Shown here: piece after piece, positions 17,395 to 24,676 of the stretch
Layout: each line of letters begins with the position of its first letter
How positions within the stretch are numbered: position 1 is the first letter of the stretch
From: a virus
Reading direction: 5' to 3' (one strand)
IMG/VR virus record: IMGVR_UViG_3300030101_002901
Location: 1-27,272 of that record
DNA: 27,272 nt
Translations under genes and position numbers: made by a program
Notes under the pieces: model-generated
Told to the model about the DNA's origin: nothing
Databases searched by the model: none
Seen by the model: the letters and a program-made list of their open reading frames with translations, nothing else

Positions 17395-18295
17395 ATGTAT
17401 TCACGCCCCCTGCTGCATCACAATGTTCATAATGACCACATTTCTCACACTTCTTATAAAAGAACTTATGAGGGAACTCTCTTTCAAAATAGGCTGCGGC
17501 TAATTTCTTTAGAGAGTTTAGAACAGAAGTCATTGACCTCGATTTTACTTCTTCAACATAGATATAATTAGAGGCGGGAAAAAACCATCCCCAACTTGTT
17601 ATACCGTGTCTAGGATTGATACCTTGTTTTATCAACTCCTCTGCCTCACATTCCTCAAAAAGCAATTGATAAAAAGCCATTTCTTTTCTCATGTATGTTT
17701 TTTTACTATCTTTCCACGGGCCTGTCTTTAATTCAAGTGGCACATAACCATCACCATCAAAGAACATTCTATCAATTATTCCCTGCAAATGCACGTTAAT
17801 AATCCCATGATTTTCTATTTCTAAAGGGTAAGTAGCATCAAGCATTACTTCATTAGCAATTGGTTTGTAAAACTCTAGCGTTCCTTCCTTAACTGAATCA
17901 ATAAAACGTTCAGCCGACCATGCGCTCATCGCCCTATAAATTGCCACCGATATTTCATCTTCAGCATCAGGGTAATATTCTCTAAAGTGTTTTACTAATG
18001 CATTGGGGTCATCAATAAAACTCATAGCCTTTTCAATATTCATTTCATCCCAAAACCTTTCCTGAGCATCATGGACTCTTGTTCCTCTTAGCATAGCCTC
18101 ACTTGTTTTTTGTTTTCTTTTACCTTCACCAAAAGGGTCATAGGAATAAACATATGACGCAGGACAAAAATTAAATGTTCCGATGGAAGATTTAGTAATC
18201 TTTAACGTTGGTCCGTCTTTTGCGGACGGATTCCATTGATAGGTAAAACCATTATTTATATCTCTCTCGCTCCATTCTTCTACATATTCTTTCAA
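17381..18295 (-). CDS. Cas4/RecB-like PD-(D/E)XK nuclease with Fe-S cysteines
   Basis: This 304-residue nuclease has the RecB-family order: GTRVHD (H75), GIIDRMF (D175), PLELKTG (E188, K190) and KEMAFYQLLF (Q210, matching QxxxY-like motifs). Cys44 (FCPASY) with C283, C286 and C292 (KCEKCGHYEHC) gives the one-plus-three cysteine set that holds a 4Fe-4S cluster in Cas4 and AddB. No cas1, cas2 or repeat array is nearby, so this is a viral recombination or end-processing exonuclease, not CRISPR adaptation. The start is TTG at 18295 with AGGAGG 7 nt upstream. No ATG suits until past the N-terminal Cys. It overlaps the HNH gene stop by 4 nt. The C-terminus is NTYDWF. Confidence 0.8.
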   Translation of the reverse strand: MKEYVEEWSERDINNGFTYQWNPSAKDGPTLKITKSSIGTFNFCPASYVYSYDPFGEGKRKQKTSEAMLRGTRVHDAQERFWDEMNIEKAMSFIDDPNALVKHFREYYPDAEDEISVAIYRAMSAWSAERFIDSVKEGTLEFYKPIANEVMLDATYPLEIENHGIINVHLQGIIDRMFFDGDGYVPLELKTGPWKDSKKTYMRKEMAFYQLLFEECEAEELIKQGINPRHGITSWGWFFPASNYIYVEEVKSRSMTSVLNSLKKLAAAYFEREFPHKFFYKKCEKCGHYEHCDAAGGVNTYDWF

Positions 18296-18774
18296 TTTGC
18301 TTCCTCCTTTAATGTATCAATTAGTTTTGACGCTTCGCCTCTAGTCATGTTTGTTGTTATTCGGCTCTTTCCTCCTAATTTCTTGATGTATTCTTCTTGT
18401 CTTATGGTCATCGCTCCATTAGGATTCTTTATAGTTTTAGCACCACCGCCATTTTGTTCAATGTGTTTTCTTCTTAAACTTGCAGTAGTTTCATCATGAC
18501 AACTTCTACAAATTTCAATAACGTTGGTTCTAGAATGTATTAGATATTCTTTGTTTATCTCTCTACATCTATGTTGGCTAATAATGTGATGCCATTCTGT
18601 TCCACCTTCGGTTAAACAAATTGTGCATCTGCCAGCCTTTATCCACATTTCTCGTTCTTTCTTAACTTCCGCTAAGAATTCTTGCTCAATTTCTCCTACT
18701 TCGCCCTTTTTCTTTTGAATACGTTCATGTATATTCCTAAGGGTCTTTAAATATGTTCCTTCTTTCTTTCCCAT
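18292..18774 (-). CDS. HNH-type nuclease/zinc protein with helical tail domain
   Basis: This 160-residue protein starts at the ATG overlapping the PolB stop (TAATG), with GGAG 8 nt upstream. A longer frame reaches 18834 but has no site. Residues 1-45 are a charged helix. The HNH core is CTIC (C50, C53), WHHI (H62, H63), N84 and EICRSCHDE (C89, C92, H93), so zinc is probably held by the four cysteines and the His-Asn-His set would cut DNA. The last ~45 residues (AMTIRQEEYIKKLGGK, then MTRGEASKLIDTL) form a small domain that I have seen in pattern at the ends of other phage proteins (Q..yi..L....t..eAs.lI..L). It may be a free-standing endonuclease acting during replication or packaging. It does not look like an intron or homing insertion, because genes on both sides are intact. 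Confidence 0.7.
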   Translation of the reverse strand: MGKKEGTYLKTLRNIHERIQKKKGEVGEIEQEFLAEVKKEREMWIKAGRCTICLTEGGTEWHHIISQHRCREINKEYLIHSRTNVIEICRSCHDETTASLRRKHIEQNGGGAKTIKNPNGAMTIRQEEYIKKLGGKSRITTNMTRGEASKLIDTLKEEAN

Positions 18775-21218
18775 TAAAACCACTCCGTTAGTGTTTTCTG
18801 ATAAATGTCCTTTTTGATTAAACCAATGGACCATCCTAAACTCTCAAAAATTAGTTCTGATTTCTTTATTACTTCGGCTTGGGCAATAAATTGCCAATCT
18901 GGAGTGTATTTACCATCCACTTCATGAAAGTTTCTGAAAGCAATATAATTTGCTTCATTGGACTTCCCATTCCAAATATAATACTTTTCTCGCAGTTCCG
19001 CATTATTCATTTTAAAATAGAAATACGAATCACCATTTTCTATTCTCCCAATCTTTTGTTGATTGTAATAAATAATACCTGCAACGCCCCCAGCAATTGA
19101 TTTGTAATCTTTTAACTTTTGACGCAATCTACTTCTTTTGCTTATATCTCTAAGACTAACATTACCTGTATATAATTGTTTATATGAATCATTACAGTAT
19201 TTGATAATTTCTTCGCTATCGGAGAAGGACGATACCATTTCCAACAGCCTTCGCTGATATGTTTTAGCAAATTTAGTTTCGTTGCTTTTCTTCATTTCAA
19301 AACCCATGACAAAGAATTTATCCTCATCGAGATATTCTCCATCTTTCCATGATAACCAACCGCAGTAACGATTCTTCTTAGTAGATAAGAAAAACTTACT
19401 AGCGAATTTCTCAAATTCAAGTTCAACAGGTTCTCTAAAAACCTTCTTAATATATTCATTTAATTCTACTCGCAATAAATGGGCCTCCGCTACACCAGAT
19501 ACCTTTACAAAGATTGAATCTGTGTGTCCATAAATAACTTCATAACCCAACTCTTGAGCCTTAAATGCAGTTTCACGCATAGCCCTTCTCGCTGATGCGG
19601 TAATGGATTTAGCCATTTCCATATCGCCCCATCCATAATTATCCTTAGCAAGAATACCATAGAATGCATTAACGACACGCTTGGTAGCCATTTGTGCTGA
19701 ATCCCACTTTCTATACTCTTCATCAGTTTTAGCCTCTTTACGCAACTTCTTATATTCATCACGCATAGCCATTAACTCTTTTACAGCCTTTGGCAGTAGA
19801 CCATCCTTTTTACTACAATAGTGAATATCTGTTTCACCCTGCCAAAGCATTAGATTCTTTGGGGTCTGATACCATACAGGATAATCTCCCTCTTCGGGAT
19901 TTCTTTTTTTAGTTTCCCATGATATATTCATTGATGCCATCATTGAAGGGTATAGCGATTTGAAATCGAATACGGCTACATTTTCATGCAAACCGAATGT
20001 GCCTTCAATCTTAGGATTCATAACGAAAGCCGCTTCAAAGTTTTCCTTTGTTCCTTTTATACCAGAAGGAGCAATCCAATCAGCAACACGCATAAAATAT
20101 ACACCCGCCATTTGCGAATTGTGGAACGTAGATTCAAACGGACATTTAATCAATCTTTGTAGTGCTAAACTGTTCTCACTAATGTTCATCTTTTCATCAA
20201 TATCCACGCATAATTTTACGTCCTTTATTGCATACTCCAAATATACTTTAGTATCTTCTAGCCATGCACGTTCATAGAATTCAGAATCCTGAAACTTAGA
20301 CGTGCTAACTTTTCCTTCATCTTCACCTAAAACCAACTTAGAACAGTCATCCAATTTCAGACTAGGTAATGTCCCCATTTGTGAATCAGTCCATAGTCGT
20401 TCAAATCTATCCATTAGGCAGAATGTAAGACGACCTCTAATTGGTTGTGCGCTATTGATATACTTGTCAATGTTAGAATGAATAGCATTCCCACGCTTAT
20501 ACACACCCTTAATATTTCTAAGAGGTGAAAGGCGAGTAGCATCTATTCCCATTTCAACCAACCTGTTGATAACTTTAGGAATATCATAACCTAAAACATA
20601 CCAACCTAGAATCATATCAGGGTCATGTTCTTCCATTAGAGATACAAAATCTTCCATCATATCTTCTTCTGTTTTGTGAAAATGGTTCACAATATTTAAA
20701 CCTTCAAAGTCTTTAATTTCTTCTGGAAACTGTTCTGGGAACCATGCAAATAAATGGTATGTTTCCGTGTAATTATCATACACAGATAATACTGTAATTG
20801 CATCATGATAAATACCCTGTTGTTGAACCTCAATATCGAAATACCATTTACGCAAATTGTATTCCTTTACCTCCTCAAGTTTGTCCACGCAATAAAGTCT
20901 TCTCATATCTACATCACCTTGATAGGTTCTGATTCCTCTATTCTCAAGACCTTTCTTGACATTGTATCTATTGTCGGGATGACCATAGAAAACTTTCTTT
21001 AGAGGATAACCTTCTAAAGAATGACCATCAGCAAAAGACATTGTTTGCAACTTGTAATAGTTATCTCCATATTTACCTTTGAATACCAATTGTCTTGGAA
21101 CTTTTTCGTCAATTTTGACATAAAAGTATGGCTCAAATGGTTCTCTATCTACTACACGCTCATTGTTTTCATCTCGATAAATAAGTTGTATCTCAGTTCC
21201 CACATAATCAATTATCAT
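18774..21218 (-). CDS. polB: Family B DNA polymerase with proofreading domain
   Basis: This is the replicative polymerase, 814 residues from the ATG at 21218. Exonuclease motifs: FDIE (D128, E130), GWYVLGYDIP (D212) and YAIKD (Y329, D333). Polymerase motifs: A VFDFKSLYPSM (D418), B KRVVNAFYG (513-521) and C YGHTDS (563-568), followed by KKNRYCGW (614-621) of the thumb side. Motif C is normally YGDTDS, and the first Asp is His565 here. The last eight residues, QKTLTEWF, are a textbook PCNA-binding PIP box. The frame opens earlier at a TTG (21251), but GGAG lies 9 nt before the chosen ATG, inside the end of the upstream gene. It is coupled downstream to the HNH gene. There is no intein and no uracil-pocket call was attempted. 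Confidence 0.95.
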   Translation of the reverse strand: MIIDYVGTEIQLIYRDENNERVVDREPFEPYFYVKIDEKVPRQLVFKGKYGDNYYKLQTMSFADGHSLEGYPLKKVFYGHPDNRYNVKKGLENRGIRTYQGDVDMRRLYCVDKLEEVKEYNLRKWYFDIEVQQQGIYHDAITVLSVYDNYTETYHLFAWFPEQFPEEIKDFEGLNIVNHFHKTEEDMMEDFVSLMEEHDPDMILGWYVLGYDIPKVINRLVEMGIDATRLSPLRNIKGVYKRGNAIHSNIDKYINSAQPIRGRLTFCLMDRFERLWTDSQMGTLPSLKLDDCSKLVLGEDEGKVSTSKFQDSEFYERAWLEDTKVYLEYAIKDVKLCVDIDEKMNISENSLALQRLIKCPFESTFHNSQMAGVYFMRVADWIAPSGIKGTKENFEAAFVMNPKIEGTFGLHENVAVFDFKSLYPSMMASMNISWETKKRNPEEGDYPVWYQTPKNLMLWQGETDIHYCSKKDGLLPKAVKELMAMRDEYKKLRKEAKTDEEYRKWDSAQMATKRVVNAFYGILAKDNYGWGDMEMAKSITASARRAMRETAFKAQELGYEVIYGHTDSIFVKVSGVAEAHLLRVELNEYIKKVFREPVELEFEKFASKFFLSTKKNRYCGWLSWKDGEYLDEDKFFVMGFEMKKSNETKFAKTYQRRLLEMVSSFSDSEEIIKYCNDSYKQLYTGNVSLRDISKRSRLRQKLKDYKSIAGGVAGIIYYNQQKIGRIENGDSYFYFKMNNAELREKYYIWNGKSNEANYIAFRNFHEVDGKYTPDWQFIAQAEVIKKSELIFESLGWSIGLIKKDIYQKTLTEWF

Positions 21219-21435
21219 TTCTGTCATCTCCTTCTCGCCATTCTCTATCAACCTTTACTCTAACAGTAAAGAGTTCTAAGTCATTGAATAGTTCTATGAT
21301 AGCCCATTCAATATTATCCTTTACTGAATCTATAATATTAAGTTCAGTTGCTTTTTCAGGATTAGGGTCATAAATAACTTGATAGTTTTCATCATTAAGA
21401 TTAGCCCTAATCGTTACTTCTATTCCTCGCTTCAT
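21208..21435 (-). CDS. Hypothetical protein, 75 aa
   Basis: This small alpha/beta acidic protein was not recognised: MKRGIEVTIRANLNDENYQV, a helix in the middle (IDSVKDNIEWAIIELFNDLE), a strand (FTVRVKVDREW), then a polar end. The start has GGGGGTGAT 5 nt upstream of the ATG and lies inside the MazG-like gene (29-nt overlap). The end overlaps PolB by 11 nt and supplies its ribosome binding site, so it is probably translated at a similar level. Possible roles are a polymerase accessory or a nucleotide-pool protein, by position only. Confidence 0.6.
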   Translation of the reverse strand: MKRGIEVTIRANLNDENYQVIYDPNPEKATELNIIDSVKDNIEWAIIELFNDLELFTVRVKVDREWREGDDRNDN

Positions 21436-21646
21436 TTATAATCACCCCCATTTCCGTCATGAGTGTTTCAAAATCTTCCATGAGTCTTTCTACATAAACA
21501 GCCGCATCCATCAATTCTTCTTGTAAATGGGTTAGCCAATCATGCAGGTTTAAATCCCCACGTTCCATTGTTACCCCGTATTTTCTTTTACCAACTTTTG
21601 CTCTTTCTCTTATCTTAGCACAAACTTGTTCTTCAAATCTACTCAT
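21407..21646 (-). CDS. MazG-like all-alpha NTP pyrophosphohydrolase
   Basis: This 79-residue helical protein has the compact MazG-like pattern common in phages: KRKYGVTMERGDLNLHDWLT, then LQEELMDAAVYVERL. The KYG, the L.D.Wl and the EExxDA (E43, E44, D47) are the metal-binding and substrate-side helices of the all-alpha NTP pyrophosphohydrolase fold. Such enzymes remove pyrophosphate from nucleoside triphosphates. In viruses they are thought to clean the nucleotide pool or adjust alarmones. The substrate cannot be told from sequence. The ATG shares bases with the stop of the upstream zinc mini-gene (TAATG). Confidence 0.8.
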   Translation of the reverse strand: MSRFEEQVCAKIRERAKVGKRKYGVTMERGDLNLHDWLTHLQEELMDAAVYVERLMEDFETLMTEMGVIINEARNRSND

Positions 21647-21798
21647 TAGTATCTCACCTTAAACAATAATTCAATTCTTCTCGCAACGACAATCTCATTA
21701 CATTCATTGCAACATCTTCCTTCTAAGTGAATAGGGCTAGGATTATTACCCCAACCCGTAAAATGTCCACCACACATTACACATTCATATTCCCGCAT
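21646..21798 (-). CDS. 50-aa zinc-ribbon protein of a widespread viral type
   Basis: The ORF runs from the ATG at 21798 (GGTGA 7 nt upstream) to TAA at 21646. The product has CVMCGG (C6, C9), GWGNNPSP (16-23) and GRCCNECNEIVVARR (C30, C33). A two-CxxC knuckle with 'GNNP' between and 'GRCCdeCN..VV..R' at the end is a pattern I know from many small phage and plasmid proteins, so this is a recognisable family although its function is not known. The family name could not be checked. It overlaps the 117-aa gene upstream by 14 nt and the MazG-like gene by 1 nt. Confidence 0.75.
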   Translation of the reverse strand: MREYECVMCGGHFTGWGNNPSPIHLEGRCCNECNEIVVARRIELLFKVRY

Positions 21799-22138
21799 TA
21801 GATTCACCTATTATAGTAAAATGGTTTCTATCGTTCATTTTAAAAATTTCTATGGGGGCATTTCTAGAACGCACATATGCGGCAAAGTCTACAATCATAC
21901 GGTGGTATCTATATCTCATGAAGTTCCCAACCTCTGAATTTTGTATATTATCCTTTTCTCTAACAATTTGTAAAAGTTGATTATAGAGAGCATTTTTAAA
22001 TCCATCTTCTTTTAAACTTTGAAGGTTAAATGTATTACCCAATATATCTCTTCCCTGAGTTAAAACCAATTGTATAACTATGTCCATTACGGGTAGTTTC
22101 TTATTCAGTCTTTTATCTCCTGTTCTGTTTCTACTCAT
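21785..22138 (-). CDS. Hypothetical protein, 117 aa
   Basis: The family was not recognised. The frame opens at a GTG (22147), but the ATG at 22138 sits 5 nt after GAGGTGA and is preferred. It overlaps the stop of the 51-aa zinc gene. The product is basic and helical: MSRNRTGDKRLNKKLPVMDI, then IVREKDNIQNSEVGNFMRYR, then IVDFAAYVRSRNAPIEIF. There are no cysteines and no membrane segments. The basic helical character might suit DNA binding, but no motif shows it. It is in the middle of the run of mini-genes between the PCNA-like gene and PolB. Confidence 0.6.
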   Translation of the reverse strand: MSRNRTGDKRLNKKLPVMDIVIQLVLTQGRDILGNTFNLQSLKEDGFKNALYNQLLQIVREKDNIQNSEVGNFMRYRYHRMIVDFAAYVRSRNAPIEIFKMNDRNHFTIIGESNAGI

Positions 22139-22286
22139 CAGATTCACCTCTCATATTTTTGTAAAAGTCCATATCGGCAATAGATTTCAAAATCATCTTA
22201 GAAATACAAGTAAAACATACTGCCAGACCCTCTGTGTGTAAAAAGCCAACTTGTCCACCCGAAGCACCACAAACTGCACACTTCAT
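22131..22286 (-). CDS. 51-aa zinc-knuckle mini-protein
   Basis: The ATG at 22286 overlaps the stop of the upstream membrane mini-gene (ATGA) and lies 9 nt or so after GGAGG. The product begins MKCAVCGASGGQVGFLHTEG and contains CAVC (C3, C6) and CFTC (C24, C27), a complete two-CxxC zinc ribbon, followed by a short helix and an acidic end. It is coupled at both ends to neighbours (8-nt overlap downstream). It has the same plan as the other mini zinc proteins of the cluster. It likely binds a nucleic acid or protein, with no evidence for which. Confidence 0.65.
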   Translation of the reverse strand: MKCAVCGASGGQVGFLHTEGLAVCFTCISKMILKSIADMDFYKNMRGESDE

Positions 22287-22435
22287 TCATCTTCCTCCAA
22301 TTTATATTCTACACCATAAAGAAAGTCTGCCTTAATCAGTTCCTGTTGTATTGTCATTTGAGGAACAATTAATAACCCCCCAAGCCAATATAAAATTATG
22401 GCTAATAGGCTTAATACAATAATATATCCAATCAT
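22283..22435 (-). CDS. 50-aa single-pass membrane mini-protein
   Basis: The ATG at 22435 overlaps the preceding stop as ATGA. A GAGG-rich stretch at the end of that gene provides a ribosome binding site. Residues 3-24 (GYIIVLSLLAIILYWLGGLL) form one strong membrane helix, followed by a short polar domain ending KLEEDE. The final codons contain GGAGG for the next gene. No family was recognised. Its presence inside a replication cluster could mean membrane attachment of the replication complex or an early host-takeover role, but nothing in the sequence decides this. Confidence 0.65.
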   Translation of the reverse strand: MIGYIIVLSLLAIILYWLGGLLIVPQMTIQQELIKADFLYGVEYKLEEDE

Positions 22436-22626
22436 TCTTCTTCCTCCAATACCTCTTCCACATTCTCTAGCAATTGTCTAGCCAAACTTCTACTACCCAT
22501 TGCATAGGCAATTTGAATGGGTTTACTATGCTCATATTTTCTGAGGAATGTAGCCTCATCCATATCGTTTAACATAGTGGCAATTACAGCATCTAAATTT
22601 TCAATTATCATTAGTATTTCTCTCAT
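22432..22626 (-). CDS. Hypothetical acidic protein, 64 aa
   Basis: This helical, acidic protein was not recognised: MREILMIIENLDAVIATMLN, then FLRKYEHSKPIQIAYAMGSR, then an end of NVEEVLEEEE. The start is 1 nt after the PCNA-like gene's stop, with GAGG 8 nt upstream. The Glu-rich C-terminus contains the ribosome binding site for the next gene. It is directly downstream of the clamp gene and translated from the same RNA, so it could be a clamp modifier, though no PIP box is visible. Confidence 0.6.
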   Translation of the reverse strand: MREILMIIENLDAVIATMLNDMDEATFLRKYEHSKPIQIAYAMGSRSLARQLLENVEEVLEEEE

Positions 22627-22627
22627 A

Positions 22628-23401
22628 TCAATTCCTCAATCTTGGCGCACGAAGTACGGTAACTTTTCTATTAGCAAATACTGTCGGTCTTTCATCATCA
22701 AAAAGGATAACTAATTCATCATCATCTTTGATGATATTACTAATTGGTAAAGACAACTCAACAGTAGCATCACGGTTAGTAGAATCATCATAGGCTTGGA
22801 TAATGGTCATAGCCCTTTGGTTGTTTTCAGATGACGAAATACTTAGATTGGGAAAACTCCAATCAAGTTTGTAAATTGAATTACCAACACGTTCAGCCAG
22901 ATTAACTGCCTTAACTACATTATCAGACCGTAGATTTACAACAGTCTTCAACTTCAATGTATCTGTAACGGCTATACCATCTTCATCCCCATTTGCCAGA
23001 ATAGTCCTGTTATCCAAATCTCTAAGTCTAGCACCTAACTTTTCTACAACACTAATGTTGTTATGAGTATTTGCAGGTGGAATAGTAATAATACTACCGT
23101 CACATCTTACTTCTAGATTTTTACCAAACCGCAATTCCATATTCTCAGACTTGACAACATATTTCAACAGAATGTCTGTATCAATAATAAATGTACCTTT
23201 ACCTTCATGGCTAACTACATCTGCTCTATAACAAACATATGTAAATTCGTTAGCGTTTTGAAAATACACGTCATCATCAATTTTAATAACAACATTGGAA
23301 GATAAAGAACCCGTCTTATTAGTTCTCCCATCATTGTATTTACCTCTTAGTGTGCAAATCTTAATTGCTTTTTCTAATTCGTTTCCTTCTATCACTATCA
23401 T
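22628..23401 (-). CDS. PCNA-like sliding clamp
   Basis: This 257-residue protein has the length and beta-strand spacing of archaeal PCNA. The best local match is the end: DDDELVILFDDERPTVFANR then VTVLRAPRLRN, compared with the PCNA pattern of an acidic turn, 'Pv.i.f', a long strand and a final 'yyLAPRi'. A duplicated beta-alpha-beta plan can be traced in the two halves. Overall similarity to cellular PCNA looks low. The PIP box at the PolB C-terminus and the RFC subunit in the same operon support the call. The frame opens with GTG at 23410, but AGGTGA is 6 nt before the ATG at 23401, which is preferred. It would ring the DNA and tether PolB and nucleases. Confidence 0.7.
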   Translation of the reverse strand: MIVIEGNELEKAIKICTLRGKYNDGRTNKTGSLSSNVVIKIDDDVYFQNANEFTYVCYRADVVSHEGKGTFIIDTDILLKYVVKSENMELRFGKNLEVRCDGSIITIPPANTHNNISVVEKLGARLRDLDNRTILANGDEDGIAVTDTLKLKTVVNLRSDNVVKAVNLAERVGNSIYKLDWSFPNLSISSSENNQRAMTIIQAYDDSTNRDATVELSLPISNIIKDDDELVILFDDERPTVFANRKVTVLRAPRLRN

Positions 23402-23437
23402 TTTTTTCACCTTCTCTACATATCATAACAGCACCCC

Positions 23438-23447
23438 TTAAATTAAA
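23438..23447 (-). promoter_or_regulatory. Possible archaeal TATA box before the PCNA-like gene
   Basis: On the - strand the 57-nt gap between the RadA-like stop and the clamp ATG contains TTTAATTTAA, an A/T-only 10-mer about 37-46 nt before the ATG. An archaeal start about 25 nt downstream would leave a short leader carrying the AGGTGA site. No BRE-like purine pair is clear upstream. AT-rich DNA makes such elements common, so this is a weak call. Confidence 0.3.
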
Positions 23448-23458
23448 CAGACAGAGAA

Positions 23459-24367
23459 TCAAAGATTATTTTCTTTGATTGCCTCCAATCCGTTCCATGT
23501 AACCTCTCCTTTATTGTTCTCAAACAATAGGAAAGATTGACCTTCATTTTCTGCATTCGTTTTAGACTTCAAAACTTTAGCAAAAAGTTTTGTAACTCCA
23601 GCACGTTCTTCTCGATAAGTGTGAATGTGTTGGTACAACTTTGCAGTAGTTGATTTTTCCCAATCTGGCTTTTGTCCTACAATCTCAAAACCATCATGCA
23701 TATCTTTCATATGTGTAATGAAGAACTTGTGACAATTTAATTGACATGCTGCTTTAAACAAACGCTGATATTCCTGCGTTCTAGCAAACCATTGTGTAGG
23801 AACCATCTTAACTTTATCAGCCAATCGAGGGTCATTACCCTTAATGTGATTAAGTCGAGCAATCATGTTTGTAGTATCAAGCCATGTATCTAGCCCGTCA
23901 AATACAATTGCCTTAACTGCCTGAACTTCAATCTCTTCATCACCAAAGATAATCTTCTTTTCCTCAATGGCTTCTTTTACCATACCCATAAAGAAACGTG
24001 CCATATCAGCAGTAGCCATATAATCCACTGTCATATCTTCTTTGTAAACATGAGGGTTATAGATAAACACTTTATCATCACTTGACCAATGTTGTCGCCA
24101 AGTAGGTTCAGCACCTTCGTCAAAATCTAGAATAAATACCCAATGAGTATCTCTTTCTTCTTCTGTTCGACAATCAATTGATAACCCTGTTTTACCTGTT
24201 CCTGGGTCTCCACTAATACCGCATAATAGATAACCAGATTGTTGCTCAATTAGTTTCTTTCTTTGCATAAAGGCTTCACGCTTTGCATTAATAAATGCGG
24301 TTTTAGCGTCTTCCTTTACGGCTTTTTCGTTCAGTCTGCTGGCTCGTCCTTGTTTTCCAATTCCCAT
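23459..24367 (-). CDS. RecA/RadA-like (Sak4-type) ATPase
   Basis: This 302-residue P-loop ATPase has Walker A GDPGTGKT (53-60) and Walker B AIVFDGLD (153-160). A conserved-looking strand, FILDFDEGAEP, lies between them, and KFFITHMKD follows where a sensor strand is expected. This single-domain RecA core without the RadA N-terminal HhH domain is the plan of phage Sak4/AAA_24 recombinases, which work with SSB in strand annealing. It is close to the SSB gene here. The frame opens from a TTG at 24385, but GGAG lies 9 nt before the ATG at 24367, so the shorter form is chosen. It begins one base after the upstream stop. Role: recombination-dependent replication or repair. Confidence 0.75.
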   Translation of the reverse strand: MGIGKQGRASRLNEKAVKEDAKTAFINAKREAFMQRKKLIEQQSGYLLCGISGDPGTGKTGLSIDCRTEEERDTHWVFILDFDEGAEPTWRQHWSSDDKVFIYNPHVYKEDMTVDYMATADMARFFMGMVKEAIEEKKIIFGDEEIEVQAVKAIVFDGLDTWLDTTNMIARLNHIKGNDPRLADKVKMVPTQWFARTQEYQRLFKAACQLNCHKFFITHMKDMHDGFEIVGQKPDWEKSTTAKLYQHIHTYREERAGVTKLFAKVLKSKTNAENEGQSFLLFENNKGEVTWNGLEAIKENNL

Positions 24368-24368
24368 T

Positions 24369-24557
24369 TTATTCATCTCCTTCAAAGTAATGTTCTAGTT
24401 GTTTTAGTTGGTTCTCATGAACCATACGAGAGAACATCTTCCCGCTTTTCATATGAAATCTTACATTGTAATTATCCACATGTTCATCATTTTCTTTCCA
24501 CTCTATACTTTCCACTTCGGTCATATCGAGTAATATTTCGTTTAACTTTACAATCAT
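24369..24557 (-). CDS. Hypothetical small beta protein, 62 aa
   Basis: The ATG at 24557 has AAAGGAG 9 nt upstream. The product (MIVKLNEILLDMTEVESIEW, then YNVRFHMKSGKMFSRMVHEN, ending HYFEGDE) looks like a small beta-sheet plus helix fold, as in many short phage proteins. No family is certain. The final GGAGATGAA codons carry the ribosome binding site of the ATPase gene. It is the first gene after the 119-nt gap, so it may lead a sub-operon with the ATPase and the clamp. Confidence 0.6.
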   Translation of the reverse strand: MIVKLNEILLDMTEVESIEWKENDEHVDNYNVRFHMKSGKMFSRMVHENQLKQLEHYFEGDE

Positions 24558-24631
24558 TTTTCTTTCTCCTTTGGTATAGGCTTCGCACCCACACGAATGT
24601 CATTCAACCGCCACATTTACACGGCTACTGC

Positions 24632-24663
24632 GTCTTTTAACTGTCATAAATTGCAGTAAAGAC
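24632..24663 (-). repeat. Inverted repeat in the longest gap of the replication cluster
   Basis: On the + strand GTCTTTTAACTG (24632-24643) and CAGTAAAGAC (24654-24663) pair over 10 bp with a 2-nt bulge and a 10-nt loop. The gap 24558-24676 (119 nt) holds no convincing gene on either strand; a 20-codon frame at 24554-24616 has no ribosome binding site. The palindrome could be an operator, an RNA hairpin before the 62-aa gene, or part of a promoter region, since an AATTTATGA element sits in the loop on the - strand. Which of these is right cannot be decided from sequence. Confidence 0.45.
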
Positions 24664-24676
24664 TTACAGTATGAGT

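Noticed and set aside
17381-18295. Cas4-like gene as part of a CRISPR adaptation system
   Set aside because: No cas1, cas2 or direct-repeat array is present; neighbours are replication genes, and Cas4-type nucleases are common in archaeal viruses on their own.
18292-18774. HNH gene as a homing endonuclease insertion
   Set aside because: PolB and the Cas4-like gene on both sides are intact and translationally coupled to it, with no sign of a split gene, intron or intein.
24554-24616. 20-codon frame on the - strand ending in ATGA overlap with the 62-aa gene (MWRLNDIRVGAKPIPKEKEK)
   Set aside because: The overlap is suggestive of a leader peptide, but there is no ribosome binding site before its ATG and the Lys/Glu end is only the Shine-Dalgarno stretch read in another frame.
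24558-24676. tRNA or other structured RNA gene in the gap
   Set aside because: No T-loop GGTTCGAATCC-like sequence, anticodon arm or CCA-compatible acceptor stem could be fitted on either strand.
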